A stretch of DNA of 26,852 nucleotides. Source: Ruminococcaceae bacterium UBA1767 (lineage in GTDB: Bacteria > Bacillota > Clostridia > Oscillospirales > Acutalibacteraceae). The position numbers and the translations under genes are program-made. Position 1 is the first letter of the stretch. The number at the start of each line of letters is the position of its first letter. Of the stretch, positions 1-6,810 are shown one piece after another. The notes below the pieces were generated by a model. The model was not told the origin of the DNA and ran no database searches. It was given only the letters and a program-made list of their open reading frames with translations. The stretch lies in assembly GCA_002315505.1 (NCBI GenBank), contig DCGX01000082.1, positions 1-26,852 on the forward strand. Reading direction: 5' to 3'.

Positions 1-14
1 TATTTGAGAAAAGG

Positions 15-52
15 ACTTTAGATTGTGTTGTTTAAAATCTAAAGTACTTTTT
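15..52 (+). terminator. Rho-independent terminator of a gene upstream of the window
   Basis: A perfect 10-bp stem (ACTTTAGATT at 15-24 with AATCTAAAGT at 36-45) and an 11-nt loop is followed by a T-rich run at 47-52. It separates whatever lies to the left from the promoter at 93-122. Confidence 0.6.
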
Positions 53-92
53 ATAAATATATATAATCAATGGTTTTGATATATAAAAGATG

Positions 93-122
93 TTGACATT
101 AAACCTCTTGCGGTGATATAAT
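93..122 (+). promoter_or_regulatory. Sigma-A-type promoter of the accessory operon
   Basis: TTGACA (93-98) and TATAAT (117-122) are both perfect consensus with an 18-bp spacer. Transcription would begin near 129, which excludes the ATG at 121 (inside the -10) and supports the ATG at 151 as the first start. Confidence 0.85.
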
Positions 123-150
123 GATTATACAATTTTGTGGGAGGTTCGAA

Positions 151-879
151 ATGGCTGTATATTTCTATAAGCTTTTTGATAAAATTACAGAGCTAAATAT
201 TACTCAAAAAGAATTGATGCAACAAATCGGAGCATCAAGTTCAACCTTAGCCAAGATGCGAAATAATCAAACTGTAGCTCTTGATGTAATAGTACGAATT
301 TGTGATGAGTTAAAATGCGACATCGGTGATATTGTTACTTGTGTTCCTAAAAAGACTGATGTTCAAGGCATAAACAATAATACGGACAGATTGAATTCAA
401 TAGCAAGAGCTGTTCTGAATGAGTATATGAGTAAAAATAACTTGTCGCTTGGCGATGTTGCAAAGATTACAAGTTTATCGTTGAACACAGTTAAGTCTTT
501 TGTAAATGGCAATAATATATCTGCGGCATCTCACGCAAAGTTGTTAAGACTTGGAGAAGAGTATAATCAGTCTTTGGGGAACGCATTTGGCGATTTGATG
601 CCTGCGAAAACTAAGAAGACAATATATTGTTATAGTTGCGGTAAACGTGGTAACGGATGTTGGGCGGCTCAATCACTGTGGAATACCGAAAGGAAAGAGT
701 TTGAACATTATTGTGCATTCGGATTTGAACAGTCATTTGATGAAAACCAAAAGCTTTTTGCTGTTCAGGAGTGTCCACATCCGACAACCGGAAAAGAATT
801 TGCAAAAGCTCGGGAACAATATGAGTTTTCACTTAAAGGTGACTATGAATACATACCTGCAAAGGGAGAAATGGTGTAA
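151..879 (+). CDS. XRE-type helix-turn-helix regulator with Cys-rich C-terminus
   Basis: A 242-residue protein. Residues about 10-62 form a Cro/C1-type HTH (TQKELMQQIGASSSTLAKM), and residues about 85-125 resemble a second, weaker HTH unit. The C-terminal part has Cys160, Cys163, Cys170, Cys188 and Cys208 plus His210, a spacing that could bind zinc or a metal cluster. The start was set at 151, not 121, because GGGAGG at 139-144 sits correctly before it and the upstream ATG overlaps the -10 box. It is the first gene of a three-gene operon and probably regulates it, which is inference. The Cys-rich tail is not a domain I can name. Confidence 0.8.
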   Translation: MAVYFYKLFDKITELNITQKELMQQIGASSSTLAKMRNNQTVALDVIVRICDELKCDIGDIVTCVPKKTDVQGINNNTDRLNSIARAVLNEYMSKNNLSLGDVAKITSLSLNTVKSFVNGNNISAASHAKLLRLGEEYNQSLGNAFGDLMPAKTKKTIYCYSCGKRGNGCWAAQSLWNTERKEFEHYCAFGFEQSFDENQKLFAVQECPHPTTGKEFAKAREQYEFSLKGDYEYIPAKGEMV

Positions 880-883
880 TATT

Positions 884-1471
884 ATGAAAGCAAATGTATA
901 TAAATTTTTAATCAGTTATAAAGGCTATGAAGAAAAAATATGGCGTGAAGTAGAAGTTTCAGGTAATTTTTTGTTATCAAAACTTGCGTATCTTGTTTTG
1001 GTTTCCTTTGATACTCTTGCCAATCATTTATTTTTCATTGAATACAACGGCAATCACTATGAAATAGATTTATGTGGTGAATGTGAAAAAGATAATAACA
1101 TTGACCCCACAACAATAAGCCTTAATAAAATGGGACTTGAAATAGGTTCTGTTATGAAAATGGTTTATGATTACGGTTGTGAACAGGAATTTGTCATAAT
1201 ATTGAAAGAAATCTCAGATATGGAAAAGGGAACGAGCCTGAAATATCCTAGAATTGTTGCAGGACAAGGTAAAGGTATTCTTGATAATATGTTCTCTGAT
1301 GACTTTGGTGAAGTAATTAAGCAGATTGACGAAAAGAATAAATCTGAGCAGATGTATTTATCACCTATTGGGGAATATGAGCTATGGGATTACCGTGATT
1401 TTGATATTGATGAAATGAACAGGACATTAAAAACAGATATTGAGTCTGTACAAACGGGATTTGAAGGTTAA
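884..1471 (+). CDS. Plasmid pRiA4b ORF-3-like family protein
   Basis: A 195-residue protein whose N-terminus has the family pattern: YKFLISYKG, then IWREVEV with a basic/aromatic core, a short LSKL helix, and a stretch ending in HLFFIEYNG. This matches the PRiA4_ORF3-like fold, usually found alone or in plasmid and mobile-element cassettes; its biochemical role is unknown. The ATG at 884 follows the stop of the preceding gene by 4 nt, with AAAGGGAG upstream at 861-868 inside that gene, so translation is probably coupled. A longer reading from 647 would overlap the regulator by over 230 nt and is not credible. The next gene begins 26 nt downstream. Confidence 0.7.
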   Translation: MKANVYKFLISYKGYEEKIWREVEVSGNFLLSKLAYLVLVSFDTLANHLFFIEYNGNHYEIDLCGECEKDNNIDPTTISLNKMGLEIGSVMKMVYDYGCEQEFVIILKEISDMEKGTSLKYPRIVAGQGKGILDNMFSDDFGEVIKQIDEKNKSEQMYLSPIGEYELWDYRDFDIDEMNRTLKTDIESVQTGFEG

Positions 1472-1497
1472 TTATACTGAAACGAGAGGTGAAGAAA

Positions 1498-2898
1498 ATG
1501 CCTGAAAAACAGAATGTTGAATGGAAAGCAATTTGGAAAGATGAGTATCTTCAATGGATTTGCGGTTTTGCAAATGCACAGGGCGGAACACTATATATCG
1601 GTAAGGACGATAACGGAAATCCCATTGGCTTAAATAATGCAAAAAAACTCCTTGAAGATTTGCCTAATAAAATTAAAGATTCTATGGGAATAATTGCAGA
1701 TGTTAATTATTACGAAAATAACGGTGACGATTATATTGAAATTATTGTTCCTGAATATCCGCAAGGTGTAAGCTTAAAGGGTGTATATTATTACAGAAGC
1801 GGAAGTACCGTTCAGAAATTAAACGGAATAGCCTTACAGGAGTTTTTTAACAGAAAAAACGGTGTTACTTGGGATGCTTCTCTTATACCTAATGTCTCTA
1901 TTGATGATTTGAGTGAAAAAGCATTTAAGGTGTTTAAGAAAAAAGCTGCTAAAAAGCAACGAATAGATGCATCAATTTTAGAGGATGAAAACAAAGTCAT
2001 TCTCCAAAATTTAAGGCTGATACAGAATGATTATCTAACTCAAGCGGCGATTTTGTTGTTCGCAGAAAATCCCGAAAAGTATATTACAGGTGCGTATATT
2101 AAAATAGGTTTCTTTGAAAGTGATTCCGAACTTCGTTTTCAGGATGAAATTCACGGTTCACTAATTGAACAGGTTGATAAAACTATGGAAATTTTGCAGC
2201 ATAAATATATGAAGGCATGGATTTCTTATGACGGGATTCAACGAGTAGAAACTTATCCGTATCCGGAAGCTGCACTTCGTGAAGCGATATTCAATGCTGT
2301 AGCTCACAAGCAATATGTAAGCGGCATTCCGATTCAAATAAGTGTTTATAAAGATAAGATTTATATTTATAATAACGGAAAGCTCCCTGAAATGTGGACT
2401 CTTGAAAAATTGTTTTCAAAGCATCCATCACAGCCGTACAATCCGCTCATAGCAAATACTTTCTTTGTTGCGGGATATATTGAAAGTTGGGGCAGGGGAA
2501 TTGATAAGATTTGTACTGCCTGCGAAAACGCAGGACTTCAAAGACCTACCTATGAAATTGATGCAACGGGAATAATGCTCCAAATTAAAGCGAATATAGA
2601 TTGGGACGGAAATGAAATACAGTATGACGAGAACGGAAACATAATTACTGTTCAAAAAAAGCAAACAGAAAAATCTGACTTTACAGAAAACTTTACAGAA
2701 AACTTTACAGAAAAACAAAAACAACTCATAGCAATAGTTGCGGAAGATCCGGCGATAACGACAACAGAAATTTCAAACTTAATGGGTTGTAGCAGAACAA
2801 CGGTTTCAACAGTAATTTCCGAACTTAAAAAGCTCGGCGTTATAGAGCGTGTAGGTTCAGATAAAAAAGGTACTTGGAAAGTAAAGGGTATGCTCTGA
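1498..2898 (+). CDS. AlbA_2 (Schlafen-type) / HATPase_c_4 ATP-binding protein with C-terminal winged helix
   Basis: A 466-residue protein. Residues about 5-115 form an AlbA_2 domain (EWK near the N-terminus, then FANAQGGTLYIG and DDNGNPIGL). Residues about 250-350 have the HATPase_c_4 pattern (EAALREAIFNAVAHKQY, later WGRGIDKI). Residues about 394-405 are three copies of a (D/N)FTE tetrapeptide, and about 410-466 form a winged helix with an ITTTEISNLMGCSRTTV recognition segment. This architecture is widespread and usually labelled transcriptional regulator or putative DNA-binding protein; some relatives sit in defence islands. Start ATG 1498 follows GAGAGGTG at 1484-1491; GTG 1489 overlaps that site. 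It is the last gene of the operon. Confidence 0.8.
   Translation: MPEKQNVEWKAIWKDEYLQWICGFANAQGGTLYIGKDDNGNPIGLNNAKKLLEDLPNKIKDSMGIIADVNYYENNGDDYIEIIVPEYPQGVSLKGVYYYRSGSTVQKLNGIALQEFFNRKNGVTWDASLIPNVSIDDLSEKAFKVFKKKAAKKQRIDASILEDENKVILQNLRLIQNDYLTQAAILLFAENPEKYITGAYIKIGFFESDSELRFQDEIHGSLIEQVDKTMEILQHKYMKAWISYDGIQRVETYPYPEAALREAIFNAVAHKQYVSGIPIQISVYKDKIYIYNNGKLPEMWTLEKLFSKHPSQPYNPLIANTFFVAGYIESWGRGIDKICTACENAGLQRPTYEIDATGIMLQIKANIDWDGNEIQYDENGNIITVQKKQTEKSDFTENFTENFTEKQKQLIAIVAEDPAITTTEISNLMGCSRTTVSTVISELKKLGVIERVGSDKKGTWKVKGML
2678..2713 (+). repeat. Three perfect 12-nt tandem repeats inside the AlbA_2/ATPase gene
   Basis: ACTTTACAGAAA occurs three times in a row, encoding the (D/N)FTE linker repeats between the ATPase part and the winged helix. 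Because 12 nt is four codons, gain or loss of a unit changes linker length without breaking the frame. Confidence 0.9.
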
Positions 2899-3014
2899 AA
2901 CAATATTTGATTTTTCGTAACCTGCGTATCGTTGTACTTTTGTTATTCAATATCTTGCGTATTGTCAAAAAGGTTTTTGAAAGATTAATATTTCGCAATT
3001 TTGTAGATTAACAC

Positions 3015-3050
3015 GAAACAGATTTCATTTGAAGTCTGTTTCTTGTTTTT
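3015..3050 (+). terminator. Terminator of the accessory operon
   Basis: A 12-bp stem with one G-T pair (3015-3026 with 3031-3042, loop ATTT) is followed by TTGTTTTT. It ends the plus-strand operon just before the convergent recombinase gene. Confidence 0.8.
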
Positions 3051-3960
3051 AAATGCTGTTTCTATAATTATATTTTGTGAGAATTTGCTTTTTATGCTTC
3101 ACGGTAACTTCTGTGTAAATTTCTGTGGTTGTAACACTAATGTGACCGAGAATTTCTTGAACGGAGCGAAGGTCAGCACCATTGGCAAGTAAATTAGTTG
3201 CAAATGTGTGGCGAAGATAATGCGGTGTTGAGTGTTCATTTATACCGCATGATTTTTTAACAGAATTATAAATATACTCAATTCCATGTATGCTTATTTG
3301 ATTACCAAAACGGTTAACAAAAATTTTATTAGTGTTACTTTTTATATTATTTCTTATTTTTATCCAAGACAAAAGATTTGTCCAAGTTTCATCGCAAGAT
3401 ATGTATATTAATCGTTGTTTTCTTCCTTTTCCGTGAATCAATATAGTTTGTTCACTAAAGATTATATCTTCAAGTGATATGTTAGAAGCCTCTTCAATTC
3501 TTATGCCAGTACTGATAAGCAAGTCAATCAATGCGAGATCCCGGCATGCTTTCCAGAAAGAAAAAGTTGATGTATCTCTTTTTGTGTTATCAGATAGATG
3601 GGTTATGAGCTTTGTTGTTTCATCAATGGATAAGGTCTTGGGTAATTTGCGTTCTTTTTTGATTTTGAAATTGTAGTTTTTATAGTAGTTGTGTTCTATA
3701 TGACCATTTTGATATAGAAATTGAAAAAACATTTTAAGTACAATAAGTTTGCGTGTAATAGTACTTTCCTGCAATTTTCGCTCGTCAAACAAGTGCTTTG
3801 TATAGTCTAAAATAATGTCTTTATGTAATCGTCTGCTTGATAAGAAATTGCAAAAATCATTTAAATCTGAATTATACGCTACAATTGTTTTATCAGATAG
3901 GTTTTTAGTTGATTTAATTACATTTAAAAAGTTGTTTGATAATTGATGAAAATCCTTCAT
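3049..3960 (-). CDS. Tyrosine recombinase / integrase (XerC/D-like)
   Basis: A 303-residue protein of phage-integrase type. An N-terminal SAM-like core-binding region (about 5-90) precedes the catalytic domain. Visible catalytic residues are Arg154 (in TGIRIEEA), Lys178 (HGKGRKQ), His247 and Arg250 (HYLRH), His273 (LGHIS) and nucleophile Tyr282 (EIYTEV), so it should be active. At about 300 residues it is XerC/D-sized rather than the roughly 400 residues of many ICE integrases. An AGGTG ribosome site lies just before the ATG at 3960. It converges on the accessory operon and lies beside a promoter with a 13-bp inverted repeat, which may be its target. Excision, integration or inversion are all possible; the sequence does not say which. 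Confidence 0.9.
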   Translation of the reverse strand: MKDFHQLSNNFLNVIKSTKNLSDKTIVAYNSDLNDFCNFLSSRRLHKDIILDYTKHLFDERKLQESTITRKLIVLKMFFQFLYQNGHIEHNYYKNYNFKIKKERKLPKTLSIDETTKLITHLSDNTKRDTSTFSFWKACRDLALIDLLISTGIRIEEASNISLEDIIFSEQTILIHGKGRKQRLIYISCDETWTNLLSWIKIRNNIKSNTNKIFVNRFGNQISIHGIEYIYNSVKKSCGINEHSTPHYLRHTFATNLLANGADLRSVQEILGHISVTTTEIYTEVTVKHKKQILTKYNYRNSI

Positions 3961-3987
3961 TTTCGCACCTCGTATTATGATAATGTA

Positions 3988-4016
3988 TTGAATATTTTAC
4001 CAAAATACGCTATAAT
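3988..4016 (+). promoter_or_regulatory. Sigma-A-type promoter reading away from the recombinase
   Basis: TTGAAT (3988-3993) and TATAAT (4011-4016) are separated by 17 bp. The expected start near 4023 lies just before the inverted repeat at 4029-4059 and an AGGAGG at 4062-4067. Confidence 0.7.
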
Positions 4017-4028
4017 GAATCCATAATC

Positions 4029-4059
4029 AACTTACAATAATACTTAATTATTGTAAGTT
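4029..4059. repeat. 13-bp perfect inverted repeat with 5-bp spacer
   Basis: AACTTACAATAAT (4029-4041) is repeated in inverse at 4047-4059 around ACTTA. It lies between the promoter and the ribosome site of the short reading frame at 4076. It could be an operator, a 5' UTR hairpin or a recombinase core site. I found no second copy in the window. Confidence 0.85.
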
Positions 4060-4075
4060 ACAGGAGGTAGATAGT

Positions 4076-4264
4076 GTGTATTCTGTTTGGATAGGCAATA
4101 GAGAATCTGAAATAATATCTTACAACATTTTCAATGAATCAATAACATTCTTCGGTAGTATCCTGCAATGGAGAAGTACAACGTGTATGTTCTTGCGGAA
4201 AACTATATTCCTACGGGGGACGATACCTGCTCATATTACACGGGTGACGACCTTTATAAGCTGA
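4076..4264 (+). pseudogene. 5' fragment of an unrecognised gene, running out of frame into the isomerase remnant
   Basis: AGGAGG at 4062-4067 is well placed before a GTG at 4076. The first 30 or so codons (MYSVWIGNRESEII...) read like a normal protein start. From about 4160 the DNA is the coding sequence of an isomerase in another frame, so the remaining codons here are an out-of-frame read of that gene. With its own promoter and ribosome site this looks like the head of a real gene whose body was lost at the junction. I do not recognise the family. Confidence 0.5.
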
Positions 4265-4680
4265 TTGAGCTTTGCGATCATCCGCTGATGGGTGTCTGCT
4301 GGGATATCGGTCACGGAAATCTTACAGTGCCGTATGAACAGTATGAAAATATTATGAGGCTCGGCGGTTATCTTAAAGCGGTTCATATTCAGGATAATTT
4401 CGGTATGCGTGACGACCATATCTGTCCGCTTGCAGGTACGGTTGATATTGATGCCGTTATGCGTGGACTTGTTGACAGCGGATTTGTTAAAGACGGCGGA
4501 GCGTTTACCTTTGAGGCGGGAAATATGATTTGTCGCACGGCTTCGTGGCCGAATAAAAGAATTGAAAGCGGTGAACGTCTTGCCGCAAATCCCGGCATTG
4601 AGGTTAAAAGACAGGCTGAACGTCTGCTTTATGAAATCGGAAAGGATATACTTACAAAATATAATTGCTTCGAGGATTAA
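4168..4680 (+). pseudogene. 3' part of a sugar phosphate isomerase/epimerase (TIM-barrel, AP endonuclease 2-like)
   Basis: About 170 codons remain of a family usually 260-300 long. Visible features are EKYNVYVLAEN, a strand ending in WDIGHGN (metal/substrate-binding Asp and His), KAVHIQDN with its conserved His, and a late FEAGN. The first 100 or so codons, including the first TIM-barrel strands, are missing; an in-frame TAG lies at 4156, just before the intact part. There is no ribosome site before the ATG at 4168, so it is probably not made as a working enzyme. It probably reached its present state when the island or a deletion joined here. Confidence 0.75.
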
Positions 4681-4693
4681 GCTGATAAATACA

Positions 4694-4737
4694 AAAAGCT
4701 GCTACCATAAAAAGGTAACAGCTTTTAATTTTTTTTA
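4694..4737. terminator. Bidirectional terminator
   Basis: A 13-bp stem with one mismatch (4694-4706 with 4714-4726) is flanked by T runs on both strands, AATTTTTTTT on the plus and TTTTTGTATTT on the minus. It serves the isomerase remnant and the convergent HTH gene. Confidence 0.8.
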
Positions 4738-4738
4738 G

Positions 4739-6184
4739 TTACATTGCCTTACATTTGGAAATCATTCTTTCAAAGGAATTAATGCAGGCTTCGTCGGAAA
4801 GCATCAGCTTTCTCTCTTCAAAATATGAGCACATATTTTCTGACAATTCCTTAAACCAGTACATTTCAGCATAATTAATCATAAGGCTGACAGCGTATGG
4901 CTTGGTGTAGTTCATACAAGGTTCTTTTATAAACAATGAAGTGATAACAGAGTAATTTTCAAAGCAGTCAATAATAAAATTGGTTGGAATCTTGATTTTT
5001 GACTCATCAAATAATTTGATTGTCATTACACCGTCTTTTTTATTTCCTTCAATAATGTTCTGCAAAAGATGAATTCTGTCGCTCGGAGAACATTTATTGA
5101 CATATCGGTCGGTAACGCAGTGAATGTCACCATCTTCGACAAAATCCCAGTAAGCACTCTCGGAAAGATATTCCTTTTGTGGAGTGGAGTATAAAGTGCC
5201 GTAATGAGTGAGGAACATCTGTGTTAAAATATCGTTTTGCGGAGTATCGTATTTGATGTTGTTGAGAATCTCCTCGTCGCAATAAGGACCGAAGCAGGCG
5301 AGACCGCCGTAGGATGTCTTAGCCGTGTTCATACCGGAGAATAAGTCCGTCTGACCTAAGCATGACACCTCGTCGTTGACAACAACGCAGGTCGGAGTGA
5401 ATTTCTGTTCGGTTTCAAGGAAAACACTCTGGTAATATTCAACGGCAGAGGATGAGGCTAATATCATTCCTCTTTCACATTTGTCATCAAAGAGTAAGAT
5501 ACCGAATGGCGAAATAATGTAGTATGGAAACAGATTTGTTGCATTTCCCGAAAACTCGGTTGAATGTTTTGTTTCAAACAAAATTCGTCCCCATTTAAGA
5601 GCATGATGGAAAATGTCCAGTGTTTCAAGCTGGGAGGTACTGTTAATATTTACAATATGCTTGAAGTTAATCTCGTTGGTGTAATCTCTGTCACGGAAGA
5701 CAGTGAAGAGCAGCTTGTCTAAGTCTTTCTGAGAAAATTTATAGTTAGTATAGAAAAACGAAGAGCTTTCATTAACACATTTTTTGGCAATACAAATCGC
5801 AAATTCAAGCATTTCGGTTTTGTTGTTGATTGTATGAATGTTTTCTTTTTTTGAAAGAATTTCATCTACAAAATCAGTTCTTACCAGCATAGTTTTGCTT
5901 TCAAGAAAGTCATCCTCAAAATGCTCAATAAGGTTAACAAAATGAATAATCTGTTTATATTTTTCTTTACCGAATAATTCCCCGTAGTATGCTGTATCAA
6001 GTTCGGTTTGCAACGAATTGGGGACATAGCTCAGAATTCTCAGTTTTTCGTACATTGAACGACTGCATTTTTTAACGCCGTTAATTACGTTGAGTACATA
6101 ACTTTTACTGATTCCCAAGTCCTTGGATAATTGCGTTTTACTGACACCGGAAGTATGTAGTATTTTGTCGATAACGTTTTGCAT
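4739..6184 (-). CDS. Large HTH-domain protein of unknown function
   Basis: A 481-residue protein. Residues 1-50 are an XRE-type HTH (SKTQLSKDLGISKSYVLNVINGV). The remaining 430 residues match no domain I can name: predicted soluble, no signal peptide, no membrane segment, with alternating helical and beta-like stretches (one with GILLFDDKCERGMILA). The layout of a short HTH followed by a long unknown domain suggests a one-component sensor. The ATG at 6184 has GGGGTG just upstream and a good promoter. It is divergent from the chagasin-like gene, which it may control; that is inference from position only. Confidence 0.75.
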   Translation of the reverse strand: MQNVIDKILHTSGVSKTQLSKDLGISKSYVLNVINGVKKCSRSMYEKLRILSYVPNSLQTELDTAYYGELFGKEKYKQIIHFVNLIEHFEDDFLESKTMLVRTDFVDEILSKKENIHTINNKTEMLEFAICIAKKCVNESSSFFYTNYKFSQKDLDKLLFTVFRDRDYTNEINFKHIVNINSTSQLETLDIFHHALKWGRILFETKHSTEFSGNATNLFPYYIISPFGILLFDDKCERGMILASSSAVEYYQSVFLETEQKFTPTCVVVNDEVSCLGQTDLFSGMNTAKTSYGGLACFGPYCDEEILNNIKYDTPQNDILTQMFLTHYGTLYSTPQKEYLSESAYWDFVEDGDIHCVTDRYVNKCSPSDRIHLLQNIIEGNKKDGVMTIKLFDESKIKIPTNFIIDCFENYSVITSLFIKEPCMNYTKPYAVSLMINYAEMYWFKELSENMCSYFEERKLMLSDEACINSFERMISKCKAM

Positions 6185-6204
6185 ATTTTCACCCCATATA
6201 ATGT

Positions 6205-6233
6205 ATTATATACGCATTGAAATCAAAAATCAA
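6205..6233 (-). promoter_or_regulatory. Promoter of the large HTH gene
   Basis: On the minus strand TTGATT (6228-6233) and TATAAT (6205-6210) are separated by exactly 17 bp, about 20 nt before the start codon. Confidence 0.75.
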
Positions 6234-6320
6234 TCGGTCACCTACAAAATAATTTTCTAAAAAAACAGGTGTCCAAATTTCAAAAAATATGTTGATACTG
6301 GTTGCCATCTTAATTAGTAA

Positions 6321-6348
6321 TTGACAATTCTTTAATTTGTTGTATACT
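6321..6348 (+). promoter_or_regulatory. Promoter of the chagasin-like / aldo-keto reductase pair
   Basis: TTGACA (6321-6326) and TATACT (6343-6348) have a 16-bp spacer with a TG directly before the -10. Confidence 0.8.
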
Positions 6349-6367
6349 AAATCTGAGAGGTGATATT

Positions 6368-6778
6368 ATGAGCTTTTTTACTAAGATTATTGCGTTTTTT
6401 ATGGCTGTTCTTACGTTTGTTTTTCCGTGGATGAATAAGGAAGAGCATCCGGACCCGAATTCATATATTATCGAGGATAAATGTCTGACGGTTTGTCTTA
6501 CATCAAATCCGAGTACAGGCTATAACTGGACATACGATATTTACGGTGAATCGGTTAAATCAGAGTCTGAAAATTTTTATTCTGATAACAGCAATGAGGA
6601 TATCTGCGGAGCACCCGGAGTTGCAGAATATAAATTCGTTGCAGTTAAAGAGGGCGAATTTGAAATAGTGTTCCAGTATCTTCGTGCGTGGGAGGATATG
6701 ATTCCCGAAAGAAGAGTTACGATAAGCGGTACTGTTGATAAGAACGGAAATATAACAGTGGATAATTTTGAATGCTGA
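6368..6778 (+). CDS. Secreted or membrane-anchored chagasin-like (I42) protease inhibitor
   Basis: A 136-residue protein. Residues 1-20 are a hydrophobic export signal or anchor with a single Lys at position 6. The rest carries all three inhibitory-loop signatures of the chagasin/I42 fold: NPSTGYNW (47-54), GAPGVAEY (81-88) and RAW (106-108), in the usual order. Known I42 proteins inhibit papain-like cysteine proteases; here the target is unknown and probably extracellular. GAGAGGTGA precedes the ATG and the gene has its own promoter. The aldo/keto reductase follows 32 nt later, probably on the same transcript though no shared function is obvious. Confidence 0.8.
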   Translation: MSFFTKIIAFFMAVLTFVFPWMNKEEHPDPNSYIIEDKCLTVCLTSNPSTGYNWTYDIYGESVKSESENFYSDNSNEDICGAPGVAEYKFVAVKEGEFEIVFQYLRAWEDMIPERRVTISGTVDKNGNITVDNFEC

Positions 6779-6810
6779 TTTATTTTACAGAGTGAAAAAG
6801 GGGTATACTT

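Larger units (their letters stand above)
1..4167. mobile_element. Accessory island with tyrosine recombinase; left edge outside window
   Basis: This stretch carries a regulator, a pRiA4b ORF-3-like gene, an AlbA_2/ATPase gene and a tyrosine recombinase, none of them housekeeping, and it is AT-richer than most of what follows. Its right side runs directly into the 3' part of a sugar phosphate isomerase gene that has lost its 5' part, near 4156-4167, which is what an insertion or a recombination-associated deletion would leave. No attachment-site repeat pair was found and the left boundary lies before base 1, so the extent and the label 'integrated element' are inference. Confidence 0.4.

Noticed and set aside
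121..150. Earlier ATG for the XRE gene
   Set aside because: It overlaps the perfect TATAAT at 117-122 and would lie before the transcription start; ATG 151 has a proper GGGAGG.
647..883. N-terminal extension of the pRiA4b ORF-3-like protein
   Set aside because: It overlaps the XRE gene in another frame, and the family's normal N-terminus begins at 884.
2678..2713. CRISPR-like direct repeats
   Set aside because: Units are contiguous, 12 nt, in frame and without spacers. No CRISPR array or cas gene was seen anywhere in the window.
2428..2903. Minus-strand reading frames with FCKVFCKV repeats
   Set aside because: They are shadows of the 12-nt repeats on the coding strand of the AlbA_2/ATPase gene, with no ribosome site.
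63..4030. ATAATCAA present near both ends of the island (63-70 and 4023-4030) as a possible att pair
   Set aside because: Eight AT-rich bases are expected by chance, and the flanking bases do not match.
6236..6274. GGTCACCT / AGGTGTCC inverted pair between the large HTH gene and the chagasin-like gene
   Set aside because: Seven of eight bases match across a 23-nt gap; too weak to call an operator.
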